64,000 nucleotides of DNA, taken from an uncultured bacterium (GTDB taxonomy: Bacteria > Spirochaetota > Leptospiria > Leptospirales > Leptonemataceae). The DNA lies in assembly GCA_937928085.1 (NCBI GenBank), contig CALFVU010000008.1:124001-188000 (forward strand), read 5' to 3'. Position 1 is the stretch's first letter. Every line of letters starts with the position of its first letter. This document shows positions 1 to 8,673 of this stretch, piece by piece. The notes below the pieces were generated by a model that saw only the letters and a list, made by a program, of their open reading frames with translations, was not told the origin of the DNA and did no database searches. The translations under genes and the position numbers were made by a program.

Positions 1-397
1 AATTATCAGCATTTCTGTACTCACCTTCATAAAAAGATAAAGTACCATCTATAGGATTACCTAAACCGTCAAATACTCTACCTATCATTTTTTCAGAAAC
101 TAACACTTGGACTTTTTTATTCATACTATAGACGTTTGCAGAAGGAAAAATTCCTTCTGTACTACCAAAAGGCATTAGAATCAAATACTTTCCACGAAAT
201 CCTATTACTTCGCATATAAGATATTCCCCGTTATCTTTTTCAACTCTACATAAATCGTGAATACCGGTATCCAGCGGTCCCTCCGAAATGATAATAAAGC
301 CTTGTACTTCCACAACTTTTCCAAAAGGTAAAATAGTATTTGTATTTTCGATAACTTTTAAATATTTATTTAATATTTCTTTTTGTATATTCGACAT
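1..397 (-). CDS. fliI: Flagellum-specific ATP synthase FliI, N-terminal part (cut by window edge)
   Basis: The gene runs off the left edge, leaving the first 132 codons. FliI is the cytoplasmic ATPase that drives export through the flagellar type III apparatus. The visible residues match the FliI/F1-type beta-barrel domain: a GKVVEVQG strand, then SEGPLDTGIHDLC, ICEVIGFRGK, LMPFGSTEGIFP and finally GRVFDGLGNPIDG, just ahead of where the nucleotide-binding domain begins. The ATP-binding P-loop lies outside the window. The ATG at 397 is the first start in frame and sits 7 nt after a good -10 box. The gene diverges from the PP2C phosphatase at 477. The FliI call rests on this segment only; the related type III ATPase SctN is less likely given the flagellar gene elsewhere in the window. 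Confidence 0.85.
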   Translation of the reverse strand, partial: MSNIQKEILNKYLKVIENTNTILPFGKVVEVQGFIIISEGPLDTGIHDLCRVEKDNGEYLICEVIGFRGKYLILMPFGSTEGIFPSANVYSMNKKVQVLVSEKMIGRVFDGLGNPIDGTLSFYEGEYRNADN

Positions 398-432
398 TAA
401 AGCTAAAATAGAGATTCAAATTTTTTTGTCAA
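398..432 (-). promoter_or_regulatory. Promoter of fliI, leaderless type
   Basis: On the minus strand TTGACA (432-427) is followed after 16 nt by TATTTT (410-405), and the ATG begins 7 nt later at 397. Transcription starting about 7 nt past the -10 box would begin at or next to the start codon. No Shine-Dalgarno sequence precedes the ATG. Start site position is inferred. Confidence 0.55.
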
Positions 433-453
433 ATATTTACTTGATGCTAGAAT
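426..453 (+). promoter_or_regulatory. Promoter of the PP2C phosphatase gene
   Basis: TTGTCA (426-431), a 16-nt spacer and TAGAAT (448-453) lie upstream of the ATG at 477. The pair overlaps the oppositely directed fliI promoter almost exactly, so the two genes would share one short control region. It also argues against the in-frame ATG at 444, which would lie upstream of the transcript start. Confidence 0.4.
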
Positions 454-476
454 ACAAAACAATTTGTTGTACTGTA

Positions 477-1349
477 ATGGATCCATTAAAAATTTTAAAA
501 ATCTTGGATGAATATGAAGTCCTAATAAAACCTTATGAAGAGATTTCTGATGATTACTTGAATAGTAAAGAACTTCTATCTAATTATCTTTTTGGAAATA
601 AAATCATTAACGAGAGAAAACTAAATCAATTAAACGAAAAATTATTTTTTATAAATAGAAATCAAATTTTTAGCTTTAAAAATTTTTCTGTATATGGAAA
701 AACTTATCCAAAATTTTTTACAAGTGGAGATTTTTATGGTGTTTTTCCATTAAAAGATAGTCGGGTTGTAGTAATTCTATCGGATGTAAGTGGTAAAGGA
801 TTAAATGCAGCGCTTTTAGCTTTTATGTTGTTTTATTACGTTAATAATGAATTGCATATGTCTAGTATGATACCTCAGATATTATTAAAAAAAGTTAATG
901 AAATTTGTTTACAAATTTTTGATGACATTCAATTTGCAACTTTTTCTTTATTAATTCTGGATTTGCTTTCTGGCTCTGTTGAATACTCTGCTGCTGGATG
1001 TCCTCCTTTATTACATTATAAATTCAGAGAACAACTTATAGAAGAAGTAGATACTTATAACATACCTTTGGGAATAGAAAAAGATTTTTTATACAAAGGG
1101 AAAACTATTGATTTTAATTTTGGGGATGTAATCCTCCTTTATACTGATGGTGCATATGAACAAACCAATAAAAAAAAACAAATCTATGGTATAGAAAGAT
1201 TAAAAAAATCTTTTAAAAAAAATGTGCATAAGAAACCTAAAACCTTAGTTAGAAAACTTTATTGGGATTTAAAACTATTTAGTTTATTTGTTTCTCCAAC
1301 AGATGATACAACGTATGTAGTAATTCACTTTTCAAGCAAAAAAAAGTGA
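477..1349 (+). CDS. SpoIIE/RsbU-type PP2C serine phosphatase
   Basis: A soluble 290-residue protein with a short N-terminal helical part (about 1-65) and a PP2C/SpoIIE phosphatase domain (about 70-287). Metal-binding motifs are intact: GDFYG at 84-88, DVSGKG at 103-108, YTDG at 222-225 and the paired Asp at 276-277. Family members dephosphorylate anti-sigma-factor antagonists or related signalling proteins. There is no transmembrane segment or sensor domain, so any input must come through the N-terminal region or a partner. Longer in-frame extensions back to 288 exist, but they run through the fliI start and promoter, so I chose the ATG at 477. Its stop overlaps the start of the enzyme I-like gene (TGATG), which suggests coupled expression. 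The substrate cannot be read from the sequence. Confidence 0.85.
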   Translation: MDPLKILKILDEYEVLIKPYEEISDDYLNSKELLSNYLFGNKIINERKLNQLNEKLFFINRNQIFSFKNFSVYGKTYPKFFTSGDFYGVFPLKDSRVVVILSDVSGKGLNAALLAFMLFYYVNNELHMSSMIPQILLKKVNEICLQIFDDIQFATFSLLILDLLSGSVEYSAAGCPPLLHYKFREQLIEEVDTYNIPLGIEKDFLYKGKTIDFNFGDVILLYTDGAYEQTNKKKQIYGIERLKKSFKKNVHKKPKTLVRKLYWDLKLFSLFVSPTDDTTYVVIHFSSKKK

Positions 1350-3037
1350 TGCGAGAAATTTGGAAAATTTTTGGTAAAGTAGCATCTAATGGTTTTGCAG
1401 AAGGTTATGCTGTAATTTTACCAGAATTTGAATCTTTGATCCCCGCATATAATCTAAATAATGATGATGAAAAGAAAAAAGAACTTCAAAAGTTTTATGA
1501 ATCTTTGAATCAAACATTGAATAAAATAAAAAAAATACAAAGTCAGGTTGAAGATTCAATTCAAGAATTACTTAATATACAAATCTGTTTTTTAAAAGAT
1601 CCTATTTTTTTAGAAGAAGTAGAAAAACACATTCATTCAGGTAAAAATTTAGCCCAAGCAATTTTTCTTAGTTCTAAAATAATGCATACAATGTTTTTTG
1701 AAAAATCTAATTCTTTTATAAAACAAAGATGGATAGATTTACAAGATGCTATTTATCAATTATTGGAGGAAACTCTGGGATATTCATATACAGAATTATG
1801 TATTCAAAAAATTAATCAATATAAAAAAAAATGTAACGATTATATTTTAATTGCAAAAGATATAAGTCCCTTATTATTTTTAAAAATTCCAAAACCAAAT
1901 GGAATTCTTTTGTTAGAAGGAGACATATCAGGTCATTTAATATTACTTGCAGCTAATCACGGAATTCCCATATTAGTAAAATGTTTTCCAGAAGAAGATT
2001 TTAAAAAAATTTTGGATGGATATTATGTAAGCATAGATACAAAAAATGGTTATGCTGAAATCAACAAAAAAGAAAAACGAAAAAAAAAGCATATTGAGAA
2101 GCAAAAAACAGTTCAAAATTTTAAAATTAAAGATTTTGTAACAATTTCTTTAAATGCAGATGATATAGAAATTATTAAAAAACACAAAAAAAATTATAAA
2201 TTATCATTAGGACTTTTTCGAACAGAATTTTTATATTTAAAAATGCCCGAACTTCTTTACGATTTAGAAAAATCTACTAATGAGTATTATAAAATTTTTC
2301 GCTTATTCAACAAAGGGGAAATCTTAACTTTAAGATTATTAGATGTTGATACGGACAAACATTCAATTTTTTTTTATACTTCGAATAAAAATATTGGAAA
2401 ACGAGGAATCGAATATTACAAAGCGGAAAAGGAAATAATCATTAATCAGATAAAAAGTATTTTGATGGCTTTTAGTAAAATTCGAAATCCAGAATGGACA
2501 TTAAAAATTCTAATTCCTATGGTTGCAAAATATGAAGATTGGATTTTTGTAAAAAAAATGATTACTCAAGAACTCAAAATTTTAAATAAAATTTATAAAA
2601 ATCAAATACAATTAGGTATAATGTTAGAGATACCATCAATTTTTTTCTATTCTGACAAGTTAGTAGATGTGGATTTTTTTAGTGTGGGTACAAATGATTT
2701 ATTCGCTTATTTTTTTGGCAAAAAAAGGAATTTAATCAACGAAGAAGATTATTATGATGCTTCTTTCTATAAGATGATGTATTCTATGTTGAAACCAATA
2801 AAAAAAGAAATCTCAATTTGTGGAGCTTTAGCAACGAGAATAGAATTTTTAAAATTACTTTATTTTTGTGGTATTCGAGATTTTAGTGTTCCGTACGGAG
2901 TTTACTCAGAGATTTATAATTATTTTGATAATTTGGTTTTTAAAGAAAAAGACTATTTTGATTTTCTAGAACTATTGGATATTTTAAATCCATTAGAATT
3001 TAAAAAACGTCTTTTAGAATTTGCTCAGCTAACATAA
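1349..3037 (+). CDS. PTS enzyme I-like phosphoenolpyruvate-protein phosphotransferase
   Basis: A 562-residue PEP-utilising protein of enzyme I type. Enzyme I takes phosphate from PEP onto a histidine and passes it to HPr. An N-terminal helical HPr-binding-like region (about 1-160) is followed by the phosphohistidine domain, with His196 in GDISGH where typical enzymes have GGxxSH. The PEP-binding barrel has LFRTEF (289-294), an R..LD....DK motif (329-337), IPMVAKYEDW, GIMLEIPS, SVGTND (445-450) and the acid/base Cys491 in ICGALATR. All catalytic residues seem present. There is no N-terminal GAF domain, so it is not PtsP of nitrogen-PTS type. No HPr or EII gene is in the window. The ATG at 1349 overlaps the phosphatase stop; a GTG at 1346 is an alternative. 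A regulatory role is inference. Confidence 0.8.
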   Translation: MREIWKIFGKVASNGFAEGYAVILPEFESLIPAYNLNNDDEKKKELQKFYESLNQTLNKIKKIQSQVEDSIQELLNIQICFLKDPIFLEEVEKHIHSGKNLAQAIFLSSKIMHTMFFEKSNSFIKQRWIDLQDAIYQLLEETLGYSYTELCIQKINQYKKKCNDYILIAKDISPLLFLKIPKPNGILLLEGDISGHLILLAANHGIPILVKCFPEEDFKKILDGYYVSIDTKNGYAEINKKEKRKKKHIEKQKTVQNFKIKDFVTISLNADDIEIIKKHKKNYKLSLGLFRTEFLYLKMPELLYDLEKSTNEYYKIFRLFNKGEILTLRLLDVDTDKHSIFFYTSNKNIGKRGIEYYKAEKEIIINQIKSILMAFSKIRNPEWTLKILIPMVAKYEDWIFVKKMITQELKILNKIYKNQIQLGIMLEIPSIFFYSDKLVDVDFFSVGTNDLFAYFFGKKRNLINEEDYYDASFYKMMYSMLKPIKKEISICGALATRIEFLKLLYFCGIRDFSVPYGVYSEIYNYFDNLVFKEKDYFDFLELLDILNPLEFKKRLLEFAQLT

Positions 3038-3087
3038 AAAATTGTAAATGAAAGAGAAAGATTTCACATAAAATTTTGTAAAAAAAC

Positions 3088-3115
3088 TTTACAAAAATTT
3101 TTAGACTTCTAAAAT
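3088..3115 (+). promoter_or_regulatory. Promoter of the gene at 3122, leaderless type
   Basis: TTTACA (3088-3093), 16 nt, then TAAAAT (3110-3115), with the ATG at 3122 only 6 nt further on. There is no ribosome binding site between them. Same spacing as upstream of fliI and the gene at 16505. Confidence 0.5.
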
Positions 3116-3121
3116 GCTATT

Positions 3122-3955
3122 ATGCTATTAAAAGAAAAGATACTTGATGTGTTTTTTAAAAATGCATCTTTAATCAATAAAAATAAAGAAGAATTAGAAA
3201 TGCATTGGGATGAATCATTACAATTACTAAATCCAGAGCAAAAGGAGATCTTGCTTTTACAATATAAGTATTTTATGCCAAAAACTACTAAAGAATTGAT
3301 TTTATTTTTATATTTTTTATTTTCGGGTTGCTTTTATTTATTAATTCTTTATAACAAAAAAAAATATTTCGAATTTGGTTTAAAAACGAATCTTTTGGAA
3401 AATGCACTTTTAAAAAAAAATATGTTTGAATGGAAAAAAATACAAATTTTTGCTATCTATCCTTATAAAAGTGAAGCCATCATTTTAGAAATTTTTGCAA
3501 AGGAATTTTTTCCATTAATTAGAAGATTTATACTTAATGATGCCCAAATTCTTTATTCAAATTCTTATGATTATTTAGAAAATACGATTCATTTTGTTGA
3601 AAAAAGAAGTAAGCCATATTTACAAAAAAATATTCCTGTAACTTTAAGTCATTTTAAATTTGAAAATTTGGAAAATTATATTTATTATTTGCGAAATTTA
3701 GGTATTTATAATTTTGTATTAGATCTGGAAAATTTTATACATTCAAAACTAAAAAAAAGAGATTTACTAGTTATCCTTTCTTATAATTCTTTTTTGGTAA
3801 TGTCAATAGGAGCTAAAAAAGAGCAAATTTACGAAAGATTTAAAAGTGTCTATATAGAAATCTATAATCTAGTTTTGGATTATCATTTTTATATAGAAAC
3901 CCTTTACACAGTAAATGATTCCGTACGAGAAGTTTTTTTTAAATTAAAAATTTGA
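3122..3955 (+). CDS. Unknown protein, possible degenerate GGDEF-like fold
   Basis: A 277-residue protein that I do not recognise. It has one hydrophobic stretch at about 60-78, likely a membrane or buried helix, and otherwise looks soluble and rich in Lys, Phe, Tyr and Leu. The C-terminal half has a rhythm faintly like a GGDEF domain: a strand reading IPVTLSHFKFENL, then KLKKRDLLVILSYNSFLVM, in the place where an active enzyme has R..D....GGDEF. The catalytic GGDEF residues are absent, so any such domain would be inactive. This likeness is weak. It stands 84 nt after the enzyme I-like gene with its own promoter-like sequence and just ahead of argH. Confidence 0.6.
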   Translation: MLLKEKILDVFFKNASLINKNKEELEMHWDESLQLLNPEQKEILLLQYKYFMPKTTKELILFLYFLFSGCFYLLILYNKKKYFEFGLKTNLLENALLKKNMFEWKKIQIFAIYPYKSEAIILEIFAKEFFPLIRRFILNDAQILYSNSYDYLENTIHFVEKRSKPYLQKNIPVTLSHFKFENLENYIYYLRNLGIYNFVLDLENFIHSKLKKRDLLVILSYNSFLVMSIGAKKEQIYERFKSVYIEIYNLVLDYHFYIETLYTVNDSVREVFFKLKI

Positions 3956-3987
3956 TATAAAAGCTTTCAATAAAATTTTGTATTTTT

Positions 3988-5412
3988 ATGGAACCACTTT
4001 GGAAAGGTAGAATGTCAGGTCAAGTAGAAGAAGTATTGTTGAATTTAGGAGAATCTATACATTTAGATATTTTTCTTTATAAAGAAGATTTAAAAGGATC
4101 TTTAGAACATGCTAGAATGTTAACAAAAATTGGAATTCTAACAAAGGAAGAGTTTGATAAAATTTTTTATGGTTTAAAAACAATTCAAAAAGAAATCGAA
4201 CAAAATCGTTTTCCATTAAAAAAAGAGTTAGAAGATATACACACTCATATAGAAAATAGGTTGAAAGAAATTGTCGGAGATGTAGCAGGAAAACTACATA
4301 CAGCAAGATCCAGAAATGATCAAATAGCATTAGATACGCATTTATTTATAAAAGGGAATTCTTATCAAATAATAATCAAAATTTTTGAAATATGTAAAAC
4401 GATTCTTGTACGAGCAGAAGAAAATTTAGACATTATTTTTCCTTCTTATACTCATTTGCAGATAGCTCAACCTATACGATTTTCTCATTATTTACTTTCT
4501 TATTTTTGGATGTTGATAAGAGATATAGAAAGATTTTTATTTACTATAAAAGAAGCGGATCGATTACCATTAGGCTGTGGGGCTGTTGCAGGTGTAAATT
4601 ATTTGAACGATAGAGAATATTTAAAGGAAAATTTGCAATTCAAAGAATTATACGAAAATTCAATTGATGCTATTTCTAGTAGAGATCATATTTTAAATTA
4701 TTTATATAGCATTTCTGTTTTGATGATTCATTTATCTCGATTGTGTGAAGATTTTATCATTTATAGTACAGTTGAGTTTGGTTTTATTGAACTACCCGAT
4801 GCATTAACAACAGGTTCTTCTTTAATGCCTCAGAAAAAAAATCCTGACATATTAGAACTAATTAGAGGTAAAACTGCAAGATACATTAGTAATTTAAATT
4901 CTGTTATGATTCTTTTAAAGGGATTGCCATTAAGTTATAATAGAGATTTGCAAGAAGATAGAAAACCAATGATTGAAAGTTTAGAACTTTACACAATACT
5001 TGATGGAATTCATCTCGTTTTGTCTTCTTTTAAAATACATCAAAATAATATAGAAGAGTTTCTTAAAAAAGGTTTTACAACAGCTACAGATTTGGCAGAT
5101 AGTCTAGTAAAGGAAAAAAATATTCCTTTTCGAGTAGCCCATCATATTGTTGGTGAGCTAATTCAGTATTGTGTAAAAAATCAAATGAATTTATTTACGA
5201 TCCCAAAAGAGAAACGAAAAGAAATTCATCCTCTTTTAGAAGAGGATGAATTTTATTTAAATAGTATCAGTATACAAAATAGTACAGAGAAAAAAATCAG
5301 TAGAGGTGGAACTTCAAAAAAAAGAGTAATGGAACAAATCATATACGCGAGACAAACTCTAGAGAATATTTTTAAAAATTTACCTGAAAAAATAAATTTA
5401 GATTTAGAATGA
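3988..5412 (+). CDS. argH: Argininosuccinate lyase
   Basis: Cleaves argininosuccinate to arginine and fumarate, the last step of arginine synthesis, in the cytoplasm. The 474-residue length is normal for the family. Recognisable parts are LWKGRMSG at the N-terminus, TARSRNDQ at 105-112, THLQ at 155-158 and the fumarase/aspartase-superfamily signature GSSLMPQKKNP at 276-286, which includes the catalytic serine loop. A C-terminal TATDLAD segment, also typical, is present. The start at 3988 gives the expected N-terminus and leaves 32 nt after the preceding gene. No clear Shine-Dalgarno sequence is seen. It overlaps the following gene by 4 nt (ATGA). No other arginine genes are in the window. Confidence 0.97.
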   Translation: MEPLWKGRMSGQVEEVLLNLGESIHLDIFLYKEDLKGSLEHARMLTKIGILTKEEFDKIFYGLKTIQKEIEQNRFPLKKELEDIHTHIENRLKEIVGDVAGKLHTARSRNDQIALDTHLFIKGNSYQIIIKIFEICKTILVRAEENLDIIFPSYTHLQIAQPIRFSHYLLSYFWMLIRDIERFLFTIKEADRLPLGCGAVAGVNYLNDREYLKENLQFKELYENSIDAISSRDHILNYLYSISVLMIHLSRLCEDFIIYSTVEFGFIELPDALTTGSSLMPQKKNPDILELIRGKTARYISNLNSVMILLKGLPLSYNRDLQEDRKPMIESLELYTILDGIHLVLSSFKIHQNNIEEFLKKGFTTATDLADSLVKEKNIPFRVAHHIVGELIQYCVKNQMNLFTIPKEKRKEIHPLLEEDEFYLNSISIQNSTEKKISRGGTSKKRVMEQIIYARQTLENIFKNLPEKINLDLE

Positions 5413-5999
5413 AATTATTAGAAATTTATAAAGAAATTTATAAAGAAATTTTATTTTTTGAGAAAAAAACAGATATTCAAAAAATAATTCAAACAATAGA
5501 AAGTTTGAATGATCAAGAATATGTGAAAGAAGAATTGGCAGAAAAATTGGGACTTTTTTCTAAGCCTTATCCAATGCCTTTATATTTATTTTCTTTTCTT
5601 TCGTTAATAAAATTGTGCTCACTTTTAAAAAAAAGTATAAATCAAAACTATGAATATTATTTTGAAATCTATAGCAATCTGCGTAAAAAAGAAGAATTAC
5701 CTGAGGATGAAAATAAATTATTTAAAGAGGTGAGCGAAATTTTATATCGTATAGACGAAATCAATCAAGAATATCAACGAATAGTTCAAGAAGTTCTTTA
5801 TAAAATAAAAACAATTTATTTTTCTAAAGTAGATGTAAACGATACAAAAATTTTTTTTATAAAAATTAGTAAAGATGATTATTCTTCGATTTATCCTATT
5901 TACGAAGAGCTGATTTATTTAATATTAAATTTACTTGATGAAAAAAAAATAGAAAAAGGACTTTTTCAATTATGTCAGTTTCTATCTAAAAAAGAGTAA
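5409..5999 (+). CDS. Unknown helical protein coupled to argH
   Basis: A 196-residue protein with no family that I recognise. It appears mostly alpha-helical and cytoplasmic, with many charged residues, and no signal peptide or clear membrane segment. Its ATG overlaps the argH stop codon (ATGA), so it is probably translated by coupling from argH. It ends 11 bp from the convergent pcnB stop codon. The position suggests co-expression with arginine synthesis but gives no functional clue, since argH is not accompanied by this type of protein in well-known operons. It is a genuine reading frame rather than chance, given its length, tight spacing and matching codon use. Confidence 0.65.
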   Translation: MKLLEIYKEIYKEILFFEKKTDIQKIIQTIESLNDQEYVKEELAEKLGLFSKPYPMPLYLFSFLSLIKLCSLLKKSINQNYEYYFEIYSNLRKKEELPEDENKLFKEVSEILYRIDEINQEYQRIVQEVLYKIKTIYFSKVDVNDTKIFFIKISKDDYSSIYPIYEELIYLILNLLDEKKIEKGLFQLCQFLSKKE

Positions 6000-6010
6000 A
6001 GTTTATCGTT

Positions 6011-7420
6011 TTAGTTTTCTTCTTTTAATTCGTGATAAACAATTTTAGGAGGTTTATAAAACAAAGAAATTACTTTTGCATCTGTTGGAGGGGTTTTTCT
6101 GGGACCGATCTCCCAAACCATGGCTTTTTGGATCATTTCTTCGTTTTCTAAAGATAAAGAAAAAATTTTGTATACCATAAAAGACTCGAAAAAATAATTT
6201 TTAGATTTAAAATCATTGACTTTAACTTTATTAACTTTTTTATTATTTACATAAATAGAACTGATTTGTCTTTGAGAAACAAATATTTGAAAGATACGTT
6301 CTTGGTCTTTTCCAGAAATTTGTAAATGTTGAAAAATAAAATTTAAATTTTTTCTTATGTATTGATCTATAGGTTCGAAGCTATTTCTTCTCTCAAAAAA
6401 AACTTCAAAAACTAAATCAGCTAAAATTAGACACATGTAAATATTAAAAGTTAAATCTTCTCTTTCGGAGAGCATTCTATCTGCAATTTGTAATCGTTTT
6501 GCAATAGGTATATCTTTAAAATCGATTTTTTTTAAAGTTGCTTTTTTTTCTGAAGGAATTCTATTGATGCTTTTTTGGATAACATCTGGAAACAGTATTT
6601 CGAATAATCCACATTGATAAATAGATTCAAAAATTTTCGCTGACATCCCTGTTTTAAAGATTTTAATCAGCTCTTCTTGTAATCGATTTCTATTAACTTT
6701 TAAGATTTCTTTTTTGTTTTTATTTATACTTTTATATGTTTTTTTTTCAATCTTGAAGTCCAATAAAGGTGCAAATTTTGCAGCCCTTAACATCCGCACA
6801 GGATCTTCTTTAAAAGAAATATTAGGATCACCTATAGAACGAATGATTTTATTTTTAATATCTTCGAAACCTCCCGTATAATCAATAATAACTTCTTTTA
6901 ATGGATCATAAAAAAGAGAATTAATCGTAAAATCTCTTCTTGCTGCATCTTCTTTTGGGTTGCCATAAATATTATCTCTTTTAAGCATGGTGTGATCAAT
7001 TTTTTTATTTCCATTCAGTCTATGTTCTGGTAATTTCCTAAAGGTGGATACTTCTATAATTTTGATTTCATTTCTTTTTGTGGATCTTATGTAAATATGA
7101 ACAATTTTAAATCTTTTTCCAATAATTCTACTATTTTTGAATAATTTTTTGATTTCTTTTGGAGTTGCATTGGTTACAATATCAAAATCTTTCGGGTTTC
7201 GATTTAACAGAAGATCCCTAATACAACCGCCAACAAAATAAGCTTTATATTTATTTTTCACTAACTTTTGAATAATCTTTATACCACTTTGGTCCATCAT
7301 ATTGTTTTTTAGGTGGTGAAATTCCTTATAGATTCTTTTGCCTTCTGGATATTTTAAAAAATCGTTGATTTCTTTTTTTCTAAGAAAGAACAACTTTATT
7401 TTTTCCCAAAAGTCTGTCAT
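6011..7420 (-). CDS. pcnB: Poly(A) polymerase / tRNA nucleotidyltransferase family protein
   Basis: A class II nucleotidyltransferase of 469 residues. PcnB-type enzymes add A tails to RNA 3' ends and so speed RNA decay; close relatives add CCA to tRNA. The catalytic head is clear: VGGCIRD at 63-69, the metal-binding DFD at 78-80, a VSTFR strand near 124-128, RRDFTINSL at 161-169 and EDPVRMLRA at 205-213. The order and wording (TNATPKEIKKLFKNSRIIGKRF) resemble E. coli PcnB more than CCA-adding enzymes, so poly(A) polymerase is the preferred call. CCA addition cannot be excluded. This matters because the tRNA-Leu at 8590 lacks an encoded CCA. Probably a single-gene unit, with a promoter immediately before the ATG. 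Confidence 0.85.
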   Translation of the reverse strand: MTDFWEKIKLFFLRKKEINDFLKYPEGKRIYKEFHHLKNNMMDQSGIKIIQKLVKNKYKAYFVGGCIRDLLLNRNPKDFDIVTNATPKEIKKLFKNSRIIGKRFKIVHIYIRSTKRNEIKIIEVSTFRKLPEHRLNGNKKIDHTMLKRDNIYGNPKEDAARRDFTINSLFYDPLKEVIIDYTGGFEDIKNKIIRSIGDPNISFKEDPVRMLRAAKFAPLLDFKIEKKTYKSINKNKKEILKVNRNRLQEELIKIFKTGMSAKIFESIYQCGLFEILFPDVIQKSINRIPSEKKATLKKIDFKDIPIAKRLQIADRMLSEREDLTFNIYMCLILADLVFEVFFERRNSFEPIDQYIRKNLNFIFQHLQISGKDQERIFQIFVSQRQISSIYVNNKKVNKVKVNDFKSKNYFFESFMVYKIFSLSLENEEMIQKAMVWEIGPRKTPPTDAKVISLFYKPPKIVYHELKEEN

Positions 7421-7428
7421 TGATTATT

Positions 7429-7456
7429 AAACTATTTTTGTTGTCTTTAAAATCAA
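7429..7456 (-). promoter_or_regulatory. Promoter of pcnB, leaderless type
   Basis: On the minus strand TTGATT (7456-7451), 16 nt, then TAGTTT (7434-7429). The ATG starts 8 nt downstream at 7420 and has no ribosome binding site. The spacing matches that before fliI and the gene at 16505. Confidence 0.45.
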
Positions 7457-7491
7457 GTATTTTATTTTAGTAAAATTGTGTCTTTTTGAAA

Positions 7492-8406
7492 ATGATGGAC
7501 ATAATTCACAAAATCAGAAAAAAACTAGAATTTGGATGGGCTAGATTTACCTTTATTTTTTATAGTGATTTAAAAAAAGAACCTAAAAAAATAAATCTTA
7601 ATTTTTTTGTCATATTATTTCCTTTTTTTGTGTTTTTTGTATTACTATTGATTTTACTTTACGATCGCTTAAGCAATTTGATTGTCAAAGAGGAACTGCA
7701 AAAAAAATATAAAGATACTATAATATTGATTCATAGCTTTTCTTTATCTTTAGAAAATAAAAAAAAGAAAATTCAATCTTTAGAAAAAAATTTAATCAAG
7801 TTATATGAATCACAATCAGACAAACAAATAATACTTAAAAAAAATCAATTATCAGGTCCTTCAGATTATCATTTTGTTATCGAAAAACAAATTTTTACGG
7901 TAAATCATATGAATCAAAATTTAAATCATTTTTTATTAAAAGCTTTTATTTTTTATTCAGTTTCTTTATGGCATAAATCGTATATTTATAAAATTATACC
8001 TAAAGGAGCTCCAATGTATCCCGGTACTTTTACAATTACTTCGGGTTATGGAGCAAGAGAAAATCCTTTTTTAAAAGATAATGCTGAATTCCATTATGGT
8101 TTAGATTTTGCATCAAGTAGAAGAAATCCTATACTAACGAGTTCCGATGGTTTAGTAATTAAAGTATCAAGAGAAATAACTGGAGGATATGGATATTATG
8201 TTCAAATACATCATGGATTAGGATTTAAAACTTTATATGCACATTGTAGTGAAATTTTAGTAAAAGAAAATCAATTTGTTAAAAGAAAAGATATTGTTGC
8301 TCTTGTGGGGATGACTGGAAGGGCAACGGGAAATCATCTACATTACGAAGTGAGTATTGGTTTAGACAAACCTGTTGATCCTGCAACATTTGTTAAATTA
8401 AAATAA
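7492..8406 (+). CDS. Membrane-anchored M23 family peptidoglycan endopeptidase
   Basis: A LytM-type zinc metallopeptidase expected to cut peptide cross-links in the periplasm, or to be a regulator if inactive. Using the ATG at 7492 (304 residues), there is a short cytoplasmic head, one membrane helix at about 39-58, a coiled-coil-like stretch (65-115) and the M23 domain at about 175-302. Zinc and catalytic residues are all present: H201 and D205 in HYGLDF, then HLH at 282-284, so it should be active. The GxGYGxRENP entry to the domain is typical. The layout of one helix, a coiled coil and M23 is common among cell-shape and division endopeptidases. A second ATG at 7495 and a TTG at 7486 are alternatives. 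It is followed by two tRNA genes. Confidence 0.88.
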   Translation: MMDIIHKIRKKLEFGWARFTFIFYSDLKKEPKKINLNFFVILFPFFVFFVLLLILLYDRLSNLIVKEELQKKYKDTIILIHSFSLSLENKKKKIQSLEKNLIKLYESQSDKQIILKKNQLSGPSDYHFVIEKQIFTVNHMNQNLNHFLLKAFIFYSVSLWHKSYIYKIIPKGAPMYPGTFTITSGYGARENPFLKDNAEFHYGLDFASSRRNPILTSSDGLVIKVSREITGGYGYYVQIHHGLGFKTLYAHCSEILVKENQFVKRKDIVALVGMTGRATGNHLHYEVSIGLDKPVDPATFVKLK

Positions 8407-8509
8407 ATTTTTTTAAAATATAAAACTCTCTTAATAGAAAAAGTTTGACATATGATCGTATACAAATTTACTGAATTTCACTTGAAAAAAATATACAAAT
8501 TAAAAAACT

Positions 8510-8586
8510 GGCGTCGTAGCCAAGTGGCTTAAGGCAGGGCTCTGCAAAAGCCCGATTCGTGGGTTCAAATCCCACCGACGCCTCCA
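8510..8586 (+). tRNA. tRNA-Cys (anticodon GCA)
   Basis: A full cloverleaf: acceptor stem GGCGTCG/CGACGCC, anticodon stem GGGCT/AGCCC around the loop CTGCAAA, T-stem GTGGG/CCCAC with TTCAAAT loop. The discriminator base is T, as expected for tRNA-Cys, and CCA is encoded (8584-8586). A TTGACA at 8445-8450 lies upstream, but no matching -10 box is clear. Confidence 0.95.
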
Positions 8587-8589
8587 GTC

Positions 8590-8673
8590 GCCCGGGTGAT
8601 GGAATAGGTAGACATACAGGACTTAAAATCCTGGGGGCTTTTGCCCGTGCGGGTTCAAGTCCCGCCCTGGGCA
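8590..8673 (+). tRNA. tRNA-Leu (anticodon UAA)
   Basis: Starts 3 nt after tRNA-Cys and is surely co-transcribed with it. Acceptor stem GCCCGGG/CCTGGGC, anticodon stem CAGGA/TCCTG with loop CTTAAAA, a long variable arm (type II tRNA) and T-stem GCGGG/CCCGC. The discriminator is A73. CCA is not encoded (the next bases are AAA), so the 3' end must be added after processing, unlike its neighbour. Confidence 0.94.

Noticed and set aside
288..476. N-terminal extension of the PP2C phosphatase gene back to an in-frame ATG at 288 (or 444)
   Set aside because: It would run antisense through the start and promoter of fliI; the extra residues are AT-driven and hydrophobic with no family match. The ATG at 477 gives a normal PP2C protein.
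8445..8473. Promoter of the tRNA pair
   Set aside because: TTGACA at 8445-8450 is good, but no acceptable -10 box occurs 15-19 nt downstream, so I did not list it as a feature.
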